From assembly GCF_001866665.1 (NCBI RefSeq), contig NZ_MLYO01000024.1:124001-188000 (forward strand): DNA of 64,000 bases. The letters are read 5' to 3'. Below are positions 8,696 to 17,541 of the stretch, piece by piece. Made by a program: the position numbers and the translations under genes. This DNA comes from Streptomyces monashensis (GTDB lineage Bacteria > Actinomycetota > Actinomycetes > Streptomycetales > Streptomycetaceae). How positions within the stretch are numbered: the stretch's first letter is position 1; each line of letters begins with the position of its first letter. The notes beneath the pieces are model-generated. The model worked only from the letters and a program-made list of their open reading frames with translations, was not told the origin of the DNA and made no database searches.

Positions 8696-9460
8696 TCAGT
8701 AGCGGCGCGTGATCAGCGCGCGCTTGACCTCCTGGATCGCCTTCGTGACCTCGATACCGCGCGGGCAGGCGTCGGTGCAGTTGAAGGTCGTGCGGCAACG
8801 CCACACGCCGTCACGGTCGTTCAGGATCTCCAGGCGCTGCTCGCCCGCCTCGTCACGGCTGTCGAAGATGAAGCGGTGGGCGTTCACGATGGCGGCCGGA
8901 CCGAAGTACTGGCCGTCGTTCCAGAACACCGGGCAGGACGACGTGCACGCGGCGCACAGGATGCACTTGGTGGTGTCGTCGAAGCGCTCGCGGTCCTCGG
9001 CCGACTGCAGACGCTCGCGCGTCGGCTCGTTCGTGTCCTTGGTGACCAGGAACGGCATGACGTCCCGGTACGCCTGGAAGAACGGCTCCATGTCGACGAC
9101 CAGGTCCTTCAGGACCGTCAGGCCCTTGATGGGCTCGACCGTGATCGGCTTCTCGGGGTTGATGTCCTTGATCAGCGTCTTGCAGGCAAGGCGGTTCTTG
9201 CCGTTGATCCGCATCGCGTCCGAGCCGCAGATGCCGTGCGCGCACGAGCGGCGGAAGGTGAGGGTGCCGTCGACGTCCCACTTGATCTTGTGGAGGCCGT
9301 CGAGGACACGCTCCTTCGGGTCGATCTCCAGCTGGAAGTCTTCCCAGGTCGACTCCGCCGAGACCTCCGGGTTGAACCGGCGGATCCGGAAGGTGACCGT
9401 GATCAGGTGCGAGGAGGCCGCGGCCTCCGCCTCCACCTTGTCCAGAACGGGGGTAGCCAT
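8696..9460 (-). CDS. sdhB: Succinate dehydrogenase iron-sulfur subunit
   Basis: A 254-aa protein of normal length. The N-terminal ferredoxin domain has the [2Fe-2S] ligands in SCAHGICGSDAMRING...LACK, with Asp at the third ligand position as in E. coli SdhB. The C-terminal domain has CILCAACTSSCPVFW and CTDACPRG for the [3Fe-4S]/[4Fe-4S] clusters. It passes electrons from the FAD of SdhA to quinone in the membrane (TCA cycle/respiratory complex II). The start ATG overlaps the sdhA stop by one base (TGATG), which implies translational coupling. Confidence 0.97.
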   Translation of the reverse strand: MATPVLDKVEAEAAASSHLITVTFRIRRFNPEVSAESTWEDFQLEIDPKERVLDGLHKIKWDVDGTLTFRRSCAHGICGSDAMRINGKNRLACKTLIKDINPEKPITVEPIKGLTVLKDLVVDMEPFFQAYRDVMPFLVTKDTNEPTRERLQSAEDRERFDDTTKCILCAACTSSCPVFWNDGQYFGPAAIVNAHRFIFDSRDEAGEQRLEILNDRDGVWRCRTTFNCTDACPRGIEVTKAIQEVKRALITRRY

Positions 9461-11214
9461 CAGTACTTACGCTCCATCGGCTGGTAGCGGGTCTGGACGA
9501 CCGGCTTGTAGTCGAGACGGATGGACTCGGTGCCGTCGTCGCCCACCTCGCGGTACGCCATGGTGTGGCGCATGAAGTTGACGTCGTCGCGGTTCGGGTA
9601 GTCCTCGCGGTAGTGACCGCCGCGGGACTCCTTGCGGGCCAGGGCGGACACGGCCATGACCTCGGCCAGTTCGAGCAGGTTGCCCAGCTCGATGGCCTCC
9701 AGCAGGTCCGTGTTGAACCGCTTGCCCTTGTCCTGGATCGAGACGTTCTTGTAGCGCTCGCGCAGCTCGGCGATCTTCTCGACGGCCGTCTTGATCGTCT
9801 GCTCGGTGCGGAACACCATGACGTTGGCGTCCATGGTCTCCTGCAGCTCCTTGCGGAGCGTGGCCACCCGCTCGTTGCCGGTGGACTCGCGCAGCCGCTC
9901 GATCTGCTCGACGACGAACGCCTCCGGGTTCTCCGGCAGCTCGACGAAGTCGGCCTTCTGGGCGTACTCGGCGGCGGCGATGCCCGAACGGCGGCCGAAC
10001 ACGTTGATGTCCAGCAGCGAGTTGGTGCCGAGCCGGTTGGCGCCGTGCACGGAGACGCAGGCGACCTCGCCGGCCGCGTACAGACCCGGGACGACCGTGG
10101 TGTTGTCCGCCAGGACCTCGCCCTCGACGTTCGTCGGGACGCCGCCCATCGCGTAGTGCGCGGTCGGCTGGATCGGGATCGGGTCCGTGTACGGCTCGAT
10201 GCCGAGGTAGGTCCGCGCGAACTCGGTGATGTCCGGCAGCTTGGCGTCCAGCTGCTCCGGCGGGAGGTGCGTGAGGTCGAGGTAGACGTGGTCGCCCTCG
10301 GGACCGCAGCCACGGCCCTCGCGGATCTCCGTGTAGATGGAGCGGGACACGACGTCACGGGACGCGAGGTCCTTCATGACCGGCGCGTACTTCTCCATGA
10401 AGCGCTCGCCGTCCTTGTTGCGGAGGATGCCGCCCTCACCGCGGGCGCCCTCCGTCAGCAGGATGCCCATGCGCCAGATGCCGGTCGGGTGGAACTGGAA
10501 GAACTCCATGTCCTCCAGCGGGATGCCCCGGCGGTAGCACGCGGCCTGGCCGTCACCGGTCAGGGTGTGCGCGTTGGAGGTCACCTTGAAGAACTTGCCG
10601 GTGCCGCCGGACGCGTAGATGACCGACTTCGCCTGGAAGACGTGGATCTCACCGGTGGCCAGCTCGTACGCCACGACACCGGCGGAGTGCCTGACGCCGT
10701 CGACCTCGGTGATCAGCTGGTCCAGGACGTAGAACTCGTTGAAGAACTCCACGCCCTCCTTGACGCAGTTCTGGTACAGCGTCTGGAGGATCATGTGGCC
10801 GGTGCGGTCCGCGGCGTAGCAGGACCGGCGCACCGGCGCCTCGCCGTGGTTGCGGGAGTGACCGCCGAAGCGGCGCTGGTCGATGGTGCCGTTCGGGGTC
10901 CGGTTGAACGGCAGGCCCATCTTCTCCAGGTCGAGGACGGCGTCGATGGCCTCCTTCGCCAGGATCTCGGCGGCGTCCTGGTCGACCAGGTAGTCACCGC
11001 CCTTGACCGTGTCGAAGGTGTGCCACTCCCAGTTGTCCTCCTCCACGTTGGCCAGCGCGGCGGCCATGCCGCCCTGCGCGGCGCCCGTGTGGGAGCGGGT
11101 GGGGTAGAGCTTGGTCAGCACGGCGGTGCGGCTGCGCTTCGTCGACTCGATGGCCGCGCGCATGCCCGCGCCGCCGGCGCCGACGATGACGGTGTCGTAC
11201 TTGTGGATCTTCAT
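9460..11214 (-). CDS. sdhA: Succinate dehydrogenase flavoprotein subunit
   Basis: A 584-aa catalytic subunit that oxidises succinate to fumarate. It shows the FAD loop VGAGGAGMRAAIE, the flavinylation region RSHTGAAQGGMAAAL (the His is the covalent FAD site in the family), HPTGIW and the active-site RGEGG/HYAMGG regions. It lies third in the operon sdhC-sdhD-sdhA-sdhB, 19 bp after sdhD, and shares one base with sdhB. Confidence 0.97.
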   Translation of the reverse strand: MKIHKYDTVIVGAGGAGMRAAIESTKRSRTAVLTKLYPTRSHTGAAQGGMAAALANVEEDNWEWHTFDTVKGGDYLVDQDAAEILAKEAIDAVLDLEKMGLPFNRTPNGTIDQRRFGGHSRNHGEAPVRRSCYAADRTGHMILQTLYQNCVKEGVEFFNEFYVLDQLITEVDGVRHSAGVVAYELATGEIHVFQAKSVIYASGGTGKFFKVTSNAHTLTGDGQAACYRRGIPLEDMEFFQFHPTGIWRMGILLTEGARGEGGILRNKDGERFMEKYAPVMKDLASRDVVSRSIYTEIREGRGCGPEGDHVYLDLTHLPPEQLDAKLPDITEFARTYLGIEPYTDPIPIQPTAHYAMGGVPTNVEGEVLADNTTVVPGLYAAGEVACVSVHGANRLGTNSLLDINVFGRRSGIAAAEYAQKADFVELPENPEAFVVEQIERLRESTGNERVATLRKELQETMDANVMVFRTEQTIKTAVEKIAELRERYKNVSIQDKGKRFNTDLLEAIELGNLLELAEVMAVSALARKESRGGHYREDYPNRDDVNFMRHTMAYREVGDDGTESIRLDYKPVVQTRYQPMERKY

Positions 11215-11233
11215 GATTCTCGCAGCCCCGTGC

Positions 11234-11725
11234 CTAGCGGATGTTCGGGTCGAAGGTGAAGATCACCAGCGAGCCAAGCAGGATGGTGAACACCGTGGCG
11301 GTGTAGAGCAGGCCCTTGAGCCACAGCCGGGTGTTCGCGCGCTCCGCGTAGTCGTTGATGACCGTGCGCAGGCCGTTGGCGCCGTGCAGCATGGCGAGCC
11401 ACAGCATCAGCAGGTCCCAGACCTGCCAGAACGGGGAGGCCCAGCGGCCGGCCACGAAGGCGAAGCCGATCTTGGAGACACCGCCGTCCAGCACGAGCTG
11501 GATCAGCAGGTGGCCGAGGACCAGGACGACCAGCACGATGCCGGACAGGCGCATGAACAGCCAGGCGGCCAGCTCGAAGTTGCCCCGGGTCGACTTGGGG
11601 GTCTTCTTCGTGCGCTTGCGCGGCGCCTCGATCAGCGGGGCCGGGTTGTCGACGTCGTAGACGGCGCCCTCGACGGGGCCGACACCGGACGCGGTGGTTT
11701 CGGTCGTGGCTGTGTTATTCGACAT
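11234..11725 (-). CDS. sdhD: Succinate dehydrogenase membrane anchor subunit
   Basis: A 163-aa protein with a polar N-terminal 50 residues rich in Thr/Lys and three transmembrane helices (FELAAWLFMRLSGIVLVVLV, WDLLMLWLAMLHGANGLRTV and LKGLLYTATVFTILLGSLVI). The histidines in the helices (GHLLIQ, LHGANG) are candidates for haem b ligation and quinone-site structure. With SdhC it anchors the dehydrogenase and reduces quinone. It starts 8 bp after the sdhC stop. Confidence 0.93.
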   Translation of the reverse strand: MSNNTATTETTASGVGPVEGAVYDVDNPAPLIEAPRKRTKKTPKSTRGNFELAAWLFMRLSGIVLVVLVLGHLLIQLVLDGGVSKIGFAFVAGRWASPFWQVWDLLMLWLAMLHGANGLRTVINDYAERANTRLWLKGLLYTATVFTILLGSLVIFTFDPNIR

Positions 11726-11733
11726 GGGCGGCC

Positions 11734-12114
11734 TCAGCTCCCGAACAGAACACGAGCGGCGTGGCCGAGCACGGGGTAGATCGCGCCGACCATCAGGACG
11801 ATCCAGACACCCATCACGGTCCAGAACATCTGCTTCTGGTAGCGCGGGCCCTTCGACCAGAAGTCGACGGCGATGACGCGCAGGCCGTTGAGTGCGTGGA
11901 AGAGGATGGCGGCGACGAGGCCGTATTCGAGGCACGCGACGATCGGCGTCTTGTACGTGGCTACGACCTTGTCGTAGTCCTCAGGGGAGACACGCACGAG
12001 AGCGGTGTCCAGCACGTGGACGAACAGGAAGAAGAAGATGAGGACGCCGGTGACTCGGTGAGCCACCCAGGACCACATTCCTTCCCGGCCGCGGTACAGC
12101 GTTCCAGCCGGCAC
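11734..12114 (-). CDS. sdhC: Succinate dehydrogenase cytochrome b556 subunit
   Basis: A 126-aa protein with three membrane helices and the SdhC signature around YRGREGMWSWVAHRVTG and VHVLDT/FHALNGLR (candidate haem His). I chose the GTG at 12114 because it has an ideal SD (GGAGGGACTTCC) and gives the usual family N-terminus; a longer in-frame extension to 12189 lacks conserved sequence. First gene of the sdh operon. Confidence 0.93.
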   Translation of the reverse strand: MPAGTLYRGREGMWSWVAHRVTGVLIFFFLFVHVLDTALVRVSPEDYDKVVATYKTPIVACLEYGLVAAILFHALNGLRVIAVDFWSKGPRYQKQMFWTVMGVWIVLMVGAIYPVLGHAARVLFGS

Positions 12115-12200
12115 GGAAGTCCCTCCGGGAGCGGGGATTGGGGCCGCGCCGGCTTCTCTGTCGGTCGGGCCCGGCCGGGTACGGTCCACCGGCCCCCAGC

Positions 12201-12206
12201 ATCGTA
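12201..12206 (-). promoter_or_regulatory. Candidate -10 for the sdhCDAB operon
   Basis: TACGAT on the minus strand fits TAnnnT and would give an untranslated leader of about 80 nt before sdhC. The -35 region is not convincing, so this is only a suggestion. Confidence 0.25.
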
Positions 12207-12305
12207 TCCATGCGGTGCGGTGGCGCTTACGGGGGGCCTACCGGTGTGATCAAACTGGCACCGGATGGGGTATCGGCCGGGCGGCCACGGGGGTGGGGTG
12301 TCCGG

Positions 12306-12878
12306 TTATCTGCCGACCGCGGGTGCGTTGGGGCTGGTCGCGCCCTGCGGCGGAGCCGCTGATGGATGCAGCCCCGCGCCCCCCAGGGAAACCGCCAGCC
12401 GGTTCCCTGCAAGGCGGCGGAGTTCCTCCGCGGCTACCACCCGTTCCTCCTCCGGATCGTTCGCCAATCGTGATCGGATGGCTTCGAGGATGCGGTCGAG
12501 GGTCTCGTCCGGGTGGACGTCGCCCAGGTAGATGACGAACGTGTGACCGAATCGAGCCTCGTACGCCGCCTGCGCCGCACTCAGTGCCATGTGGGCCGCC
12601 GAGTACGTGCCCTCGGGGAGCTCGGGCAGCGACTCGCCCGCCAGGGCCTCCGACAGATCGCCCGGGGACAGGTCGTACGCCGCCTCGTCCGCCGCGGCCA
12701 GGAGGGCGTCCAGGTCGGGGTAGGGGCGGTGGTCCGTGACGCGACGGGACCAGCGCAGGCTGTGCAGGCACTGCAGGAGCAGGGTGCGGGCCTCGTCGGT
12801 GGGGGCCGCGTTGAAGGCGTCGAGGGGCCTCGGGAGGGACGGCAGGCGATGGGCGGGCAGCGTGGGTCCTCGCGTCAC
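12306..12878 (-). CDS. OHCU decarboxylase-like protein, probably non-catalytic
   Basis: A 190-aa protein resembling the 2-oxo-4-hydroxy-4-carboxy-5-ureidoimidazoline decarboxylase fold: FNAAPTDEARTLLLQCLHSLRWSRRV at the N-terminus and YEARFGHTFVIYLGDVHPDETLDRILEAIRSRL...EEERVVAAEELRRLAGNRL at the C-terminus. True OHCU decarboxylases of uric acid breakdown carry a catalytic His in an HPxLG-type motif; here that region reads YDLSPGDLSEALAG and the motif is missing. No other urate genes are nearby. Most likely a related protein with another role. Confidence 0.6.
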   Translation of the reverse strand: MTRGPTLPAHRLPSLPRPLDAFNAAPTDEARTLLLQCLHSLRWSRRVTDHRPYPDLDALLAAADEAAYDLSPGDLSEALAGESLPELPEGTYSAAHMALSAAQAAYEARFGHTFVIYLGDVHPDETLDRILEAIRSRLANDPEEERVVAAEELRRLAGNRLAVSLGGAGLHPSAAPPQGATSPNAPAVGR

Positions 12879-12926
12879 ATGTGGTGTGGCAGGGGATGCT
12901 GTGAAAGGTGTGTCGTCAGGTTATCG

Positions 12927-12940
12927 AGAGTGGTCACTCT
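12927..12940. promoter_or_regulatory. Palindromic candidate operator upstream of the GH20 gene
   Basis: AGAGTG-GT-CACTCT is a perfect 6-bp-arm palindrome between the divergent OHCU-like and GH20 genes. Its form suits a GntR-type or similar dimeric repressor. It does not match the DasR consensus. Confidence 0.35.
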
Positions 12941-13020
12941 GTGTCTGCGCGATGCCTGGAATTCACTCGTACGGAAGCGTTTCGGGACGCGGAGATGACG
13001 GGTGAACACACGAACGGCCG

Positions 13021-13026
13021 TACGTT
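13021..13026 (+). promoter_or_regulatory. -10 element of predicted leaderless GH20 transcript
   Basis: TACGTT fits TAnnnT and is followed by six bases and the GTG at 13033, with no SD. This spacing is that of a leaderless mRNA. Confidence 0.4.
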
Positions 13027-13032
13027 GACCCC

Positions 13033-14646
13033 GTGACCCAGCACAGGCGCCGTGACTCGGCGCAGCAGGTGATACGCAAGCGGGCCGTCGTGGCGGCCGC
13101 GTTCGTCGGGACCGTCGCCCTCGGCGTCGGGGTCGGCGTGTGGGCCTCGTCGGGCGGCGGAGAAGCGGGTGGCACGGCGGCCGCGTCCCCCGCGAGTCCC
13201 ACGCCGGCCCGGTCCTATCCGCTGTCGCGGGCGCCGGGGACGATACCCGCGGTGCGCGCCTTCACGGCGGCGCGCGGGCCGGGCTGGACGCCGCGGAAGG
13301 GCGACCGGGTGGTGATCGGCGACCCCGTGCTGGCCGACACGGGGCGGCTCGTCGCCGCGGAGCTGGGCATCGCCTACGCGGGACAGAAGGACCAGGGCGA
13401 CGTCCGCGCGGGGGACGTCCGGCTCACGCTCGGCGGCGGGGACGGGAACCGGGAGTCGTACACGATGACCGTCCACGACGGGCGGGTGGACATCGGCGGA
13501 CCCGGCGCGGCGGGGGTGTTCTACGGGACCCGCACGCTGAAGCAGGAGGTCCACGGCGGCGGTACGGCGCCGGAGGGGGCCGTACGGGACGAACCCGCCA
13601 AGCCGGTGCGCGGGTTCATGCTCGACATCGCGCGCAAGCCGTTCTCCGAGTCCTGGATCGAGGACCGGATACGCGAGCTGGGGGACCTGAAGTTCAACGA
13701 GCTGGGGCTGCACTTCTCCGACGACCAGGCCTTCCGGATCGAGTCCGCCGGCCACCCCGAGATCGTCTCCACGGACCACCTGACCACGGCACAGGTCAGG
13801 AGGATCGTGGCGCTGGCGGACAGCCGGCACATCACCGTCGTACCCGAGATCGACTCGCCGGGGCATCTGGGCGCCGTCCTCGCCGCCCACCCCGACCTGC
13901 GGCTGCGCAACGCGAACGGGGTGCCGGCGAAGGGCGCGATCGACATCTCCGAGCCCGCCGCCGCGAAGCTCGTGGACGATCTGCTGAACGAGTACGCGGG
14001 CCTGTTCACCGGCAACCGGTGGAACCTGGGCGGCGACGAGTACCAGGCGCTGACCGTGACGAACCCGCAGGTCTCGTACCCGCGGCTCGCGGACGCCGCG
14101 CGCCGGGCCTACGGCACCGGCGGCACGGTCGCCGACCTGGCGACCGGCTGGCTGGGCGACCGCGCCGACACCGTCCGCGCCCACGACCGGACCGTCCGGG
14201 TCTGGAACGACGGCTTCCTCGAGGGCACCTCCGTGCAGCCCGCCAAGGACCTCCAGGTCGCCTACTGGACCGGCAAGGAACTGGGCGCCCGGCAGCCGGT
14301 GGCGTACCTGAGCGCGGGCCGCGAGGTCGTCAACTACAACGACGAGTTCCTCTACTACGTTCTCGGCCAGCCGCAGACCTTCGTCTATCCGACCGGGCGG
14401 CGGATCTACGAGCAGTGGACCCCGCGGGTGCTGCGCGGCACGGCCGCCGTACCGGCGCGGTACGACGCGCGGATCCTCGGCGGGTCGTTCGCGGTGTGGT
14501 GCGACTTCCCGAACGCGCAGACCGAGGCGCAGGTCGCGGCCGGGATCCGGCTGCCGCTGCGGGCGACGGTGCAGAAGCTGTGGGACCCGGGCAAGCCGCC
14601 CCTGTCCTGGGCGGACTTCCAGCGACTTTCGGCCACGCTGGGGTGA
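13033..14646 (+). CDS. Secreted beta-N-acetylhexosaminidase (GH20)
   Basis: A 537-aa protein. An N-terminal membrane/signal segment (AVVAAAFVGTVALGVGVGVWA, about 18-38) precedes a GH20b-like domain and the catalytic barrel. Family motifs are present: RGFMLDIARKPF, the GLHFSDDQAFRIE strand, VPEIDSPGHLGA and the catalytic Asp-Glu pair in NLGGDEY (D335-E336). It should release terminal GlcNAc/GalNAc from chitin oligomers, peptidoglycan fragments or glycans outside the cell by substrate-assisted catalysis. Monocistronic in appearance, with a predicted leaderless GTG start. Confidence 0.88.
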   Translation: MTQHRRRDSAQQVIRKRAVVAAAFVGTVALGVGVGVWASSGGGEAGGTAAASPASPTPARSYPLSRAPGTIPAVRAFTAARGPGWTPRKGDRVVIGDPVLADTGRLVAAELGIAYAGQKDQGDVRAGDVRLTLGGGDGNRESYTMTVHDGRVDIGGPGAAGVFYGTRTLKQEVHGGGTAPEGAVRDEPAKPVRGFMLDIARKPFSESWIEDRIRELGDLKFNELGLHFSDDQAFRIESAGHPEIVSTDHLTTAQVRRIVALADSRHITVVPEIDSPGHLGAVLAAHPDLRLRNANGVPAKGAIDISEPAAAKLVDDLLNEYAGLFTGNRWNLGGDEYQALTVTNPQVSYPRLADAARRAYGTGGTVADLATGWLGDRADTVRAHDRTVRVWNDGFLEGTSVQPAKDLQVAYWTGKELGARQPVAYLSAGREVVNYNDEFLYYVLGQPQTFVYPTGRRIYEQWTPRVLRGTAAVPARYDARILGGSFAVWCDFPNAQTEAQVAAGIRLPLRATVQKLWDPGKPPLSWADFQRLSATLG

Positions 14647-14753
14647 ACGGGCGGTGCGCGTGAGCTCCCTGTGACACCCGGTGGAGTCCCGGCGCAGTAA
14701 GGGGAAGGACGGGGTCCGTACCGGTCGGCGCCCTGGCGTCGAGGGAGAGATTC

Positions 14754-15311
14754 ATGAGCCTGGTGGAGCGGATCGCTCAGGCCGACGAACGCGGGCTGGC
14801 TGCCAGTGGGTTGGCTTGTTTGGATCGGTGCCTGCCGTTGCTCGGCGCCGACGACGATCTGCTGCGGCCCCTGTGGGCGAGCCTCGCCGACGGCTCCGAC
14901 TGGGCCGCGGGCCTGGAGCGGGCCCGGGCCGGCGTCGACGCCGCGGAACCCGCCGGGGACGAGGCCGCGCGGCTGGCGTGGCGGATGCTGGAGGGGGCCC
15001 CGGCCGCGCGCACGGCCGAGGCGGTACGGCCCTGGGCCGACGCCTGCTCGGTCGCCTCGCTGCGGATCCACCGGCTGCTGGACCCCGCCGCCGACGACAC
15101 CCCGGCCGCCGAGGGCCTCGACTCCGGGCGCGCGGGCGACACGGCGGACCTGCCGCCGCTGGTCGCCGCGGAGCTGCGCCGCCAGCGCACCGTCCTGGAC
15201 CTCCTCGCCGAGCACGGCACCCATGGGCTGCGCGGCGCCCTGGAGGTCTCGGTGGAGGGGCGCCGGGTGCTGCGGGCGGTGGTGTCGCGGCGGGCACGGA
15301 GCGCTCCGTGA
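14754..15311 (+). CDS. Conserved hypothetical protein
   Basis: A 185-aa protein, largely helical and rich in Ala/Leu/Arg, without membrane segments or cysteine motifs except single residues. The start at ATG 14754 follows GAGGGAGAG. I recognise no family. It lies just before a second hypothetical and the ECF sigma pair, all on the same strand, but the 120-bp gap that follows argues against a tight operon. Confidence 0.65.
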   Translation: MSLVERIAQADERGLAASGLACLDRCLPLLGADDDLLRPLWASLADGSDWAAGLERARAGVDAAEPAGDEAARLAWRMLEGAPAARTAEAVRPWADACSVASLRIHRLLDPAADDTPAAEGLDSGRAGDTADLPPLVAAELRRQRTVLDLLAEHGTHGLRGALEVSVEGRRVLRAVVSRRARSAP

Positions 15312-15431
15312 GGACGGCGGACGGTAGGCGCGCGGGCGGTCCTGTGATCGGCCTGCGGCGGACCTGGGGTGGACCTGGGGCGGTCCTGAAACGGTTGGCG
15401 CATCGGTGCGAAACGCGGTGACGCTTCGCCC

Positions 15432-15854
15432 GTGCGGGTCGCTCTTCCCTATGTGACAGCCCAGGACGTGACAGCACAGCAGGAGACCCGGCCGCATGCC
15501 GCGGCGAAGCCGGTGCGGTGGGCGGCCGACGCCGTGGCGATGGCGCGCGAGGGCGCCCGGGTGCGGCTCGACTACTCGGCGCAGAGCCTGTGGCGGGTGG
15601 ACCGCATGATCGACGAGATCCGCCGCGAGAGCCCGCCGTACGCCGCCGTCGAGAGCGCGCTGCGCGGCTTCGGCGCCTACGCCGGCGAGGTGATCGCCCG
15701 CCAGACGGGCGCCGAGTGGTGGGCGACCGGCGGAGAGTACTGGGTGCGCACCCCCGACGGCCGTATCTGGGACCCCATCGACGAGGCCCGCCGCGCCTAC
15801 GGCGGCCACGGCTCCCTGCGCCTGCTGTGCCGGGACGCGAGCGCCGTCCGGTGA
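15432..15854 (+). CDS. Conserved hypothetical protein
   Basis: A 140-aa protein starting with GTG at 15432. The first ~30 residues are polar and probably unstructured; the rest (VRLDYSAQSLWRVDRMIDEI ... GAEWWATGGEYWVRTPDGRIWDPIDEARRAYG) looks like a compact alpha/beta domain with several Trp residues. No function known to me. Confidence 0.7.
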   Translation: MRVALPYVTAQDVTAQQETRPHAAAKPVRWAADAVAMAREGARVRLDYSAQSLWRVDRMIDEIRRESPPYAAVESALRGFGAYAGEVIARQTGAEWWATGGEYWVRTPDGRIWDPIDEARRAYGGHGSLRLLCRDASAVR

Positions 15855-15993
15855 CGTGTGGAAGAGCTGCGGGCGGCCCCGGCCCTGTGACGTTTCCGTG
15901 AGCTCCGGCGCTGATCTGGCTGGAGGCACGCGAGAGGCGGCAGGAGACCGGGTCGCGCCGCGCGGATTCGCTGGGTACGGACGAGGACGGTTC

Positions 15994-16602
15994 TTGGGCC
16001 ACGGAGGGGAACGTCGGCGCCGACAGGCGTACGACGCCGAGCTGGGCGAGGCCGTCGCACGTGCCCAGGAGGGGGACGAGGCCGCCTTCGCGGTCGCGTA
16101 CCGCATCGTCCAGCCCGGGCTGCTCGGGTATCTGCGTGGTCTGGTCGGCGACGACGCGGAGGACGTGGCCTCCGACGCCTGGCTGGAGATCGCCCGGGAC
16201 CTGGGCCGGTTCAAGGGCGACGGCGCCGGGTTCCGCGGCTGGAGCGCCACCATCGCCCGGCACCGGGCCCTGGACCATCTGCGCCGGCAGCGGGTAAGGC
16301 CCCGGGGAACCACGCTCGAACAGGACGTACTGGACCTGCCCGGGCCGCACAGCACCCACGACCAGGCGCTGGAGTCCCTGTCCACCGAGCGCGCCCTCGA
16401 ACTGGTCCGGGGGCTGCCCCCCGACCAGGCGGAGGCGGTGCTGCTGCGCGTCGTCGTCGGCCTGGACGGACCGGCCGCCGCACGCGTCCTCGGCAAGCGG
16501 CCCGGCGCCGTGCGCACGGCCGCGCACCGGGGCCTGAAACGTCTCGCCCGCCAGCTGGGTGTGACGGATGACGGCGTCGGCGCGCTGGGGGAGTCGACAT
16601 GA
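15994..16602 (+). CDS. ECF-type RNA polymerase sigma factor (copy 1)
   Basis: About 202 aa. Region 2 (GDEAAFAVAYRIVQPGLLGYLRGLVGDDAEDVASDAWLEIARDL) and region 4 (ALELVRGLPPDQAEAVLLRVVVGLDGPAAARVLGKRPGAVRTAAHRGLKRLA) are complete. I chose TTG 15994 because the encoded LGHGGE... start lines up with the VLGDDAEL start of its paralog at 17860, and GAGGACGG precedes it; a GTG at 15856 would add 46 residues. The stop overlaps the ATG of the next small reading frame (ATGA). A paralogous pair follows 1.9 kb downstream. Confidence 0.88.
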   Translation: MGHGGERRRRQAYDAELGEAVARAQEGDEAAFAVAYRIVQPGLLGYLRGLVGDDAEDVASDAWLEIARDLGRFKGDGAGFRGWSATIARHRALDHLRRQRVRPRGTTLEQDVLDLPGPHSTHDQALESLSTERALELVRGLPPDQAEAVLLRVVVGLDGPAAARVLGKRPGAVRTAAHRGLKRLARQLGVTDDGVGALGEST

Positions 16603-16781
16603 ACCACGGCGGACCGGCACCCGCGAGCGCGCGGATGAACGCCGGCGGCCACGGGCCGTATGGAACAAGGCCGAGCCGGGACGCCGTGTGCGCCCCCGGC
16701 GAGGCGCGGCATGCGACCGGCCGGGCGGACGGCATGCGTGGGGCGGTTGTGGCGGACAGATCGGACAGGGACGGGAACTGA
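16599..16781 (+). CDS. Possible small translationally coupled ORF between sigma and its partner
   Basis: A 60-codon frame whose ATG overlaps the sigma stop as ATGA and whose stop sits one base before the next ATG at 16783. In the second sigma pair the partner protein starts directly at this point. So it is either a real small peptide that couples translation, or a remnant of the partner's N-terminus separated by a frameshift. The sequence (MNHGGPAPASARMNAGGHG) has no known domain. Confidence 0.3.
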   Translation: MNHGGPAPASARMNAGGHGPYGTRPSRDAVCAPGEARHATGRADGMRGAVVADRSDRDGN

Positions 16782-16782
16782 C

Positions 16783-17541
16783 ATGGGTGAACGGCACAGC
16801 GGCGGCGGACTGCCCGGCCGTCGGCACGTACACCCCGGCGCGGCCGCCGCCCCCGGCCCCCGGTCCACCGCCGACGTCCCCGGCGCCGGCATCGCCGCGC
16901 TGGAAGCGAGCCTCGCCGACGCCCTGTGCACCGGTCCCCTCGACCCCGGCGCCGAGCTGCACGCGGTGAGCGCGTTCCGCGCCGCGCGGGACGCCGGCCC
17001 GCACCGGGCGCGGACCCGGCGCCGGGACGACTGGCGGCCCCGGCAGCCGTGGCGTGCGCGGCTGTCGGTGAAGGCCACGCTCTCGGTGTTCGCCGCGAGC
17101 CTCACGCTGGGCGGTGTCGCCGTGGCGGCGATCGGCGCGGTCGGCTCCTCGTCGGGCGGCGACCACGGCGGCGCCCGCCCCGCGCACCCGGTGACGAGCG
17201 CCCCGGGGCGGGCCGGTGCAGGCGCGTCCGCCGCGCCCGGCGCGCACCCGGACCGCCCGGACACCGCCAAGGACACCCTGGCGCACTGCCGCGCGTACGA
17301 GCAGGTCGCGGGTGAGGGCAAGGCGCTCGACGCCACGGCCTGGCAGCGCCTTCTGACGGCCGCGGGCGGCAAGGACCACGTCGCGGCCTACTGCGCCCTC
17401 GCGGAGAAGAGCAGTAGGAGCAGCGGCAGGCGCAGTACCGGCAGATCTGCCCATAAAGCCCAAAGTGCTGACGAAAAGGGCAGAAGCGGCAAGTCCGGCC
17501 ATTCCGCCGCGAGTTCGAAGCCGTCCCGCAAGAAGAAGTAG
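16783..17541 (+). CDS. Membrane protein paired with ECF sigma (putative anti-sigma role), copy 1
   Basis: About 252 aa. A cytoplasmic N-terminal part with GIAALEASLADALC and ELHAVSAFRAARDAG is followed by one transmembrane segment (VKATLSVFAASLTLGGVAVAAIGAV, about 88-112), a Pro/Gly/Ala-rich linker and an extracellular part with paired cysteines (LAHCRAYEQ, AAYCALAEK). The tail is Ser/Lys rich and ends KPSRKKK. It shares the HAVSAFRAAR-type helix and topology with the partner of copy 2. Its place after the sigma gene suggests a membrane-bound regulator of that sigma, but it has no ZAS motif, so this is inference. Confidence 0.6.
   Translation: MGERHSGGGLPGRRHVHPGAAAAPGPRSTADVPGAGIAALEASLADALCTGPLDPGAELHAVSAFRAARDAGPHRARTRRRDDWRPRQPWRARLSVKATLSVFAASLTLGGVAVAAIGAVGSSSGGDHGGARPAHPVTSAPGRAGAGASAAPGAHPDRPDTAKDTLAHCRAYEQVAGEGKALDATAWQRLLTAAGGKDHVAAYCALAEKSSRSSGRRSTGRSAHKAQSADEKGRSGKSGHSAASSKPSRKKK

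Noticed and set aside
14406..17372. A 988-codon open frame on the minus strand across the hypothetical/sigma region
   Set aside because: It runs antisense to several well-supported genes and has a Pro/Arg/Ser-rich, low-complexity translation, as expected for the opposite strand of GC-rich coding DNA.
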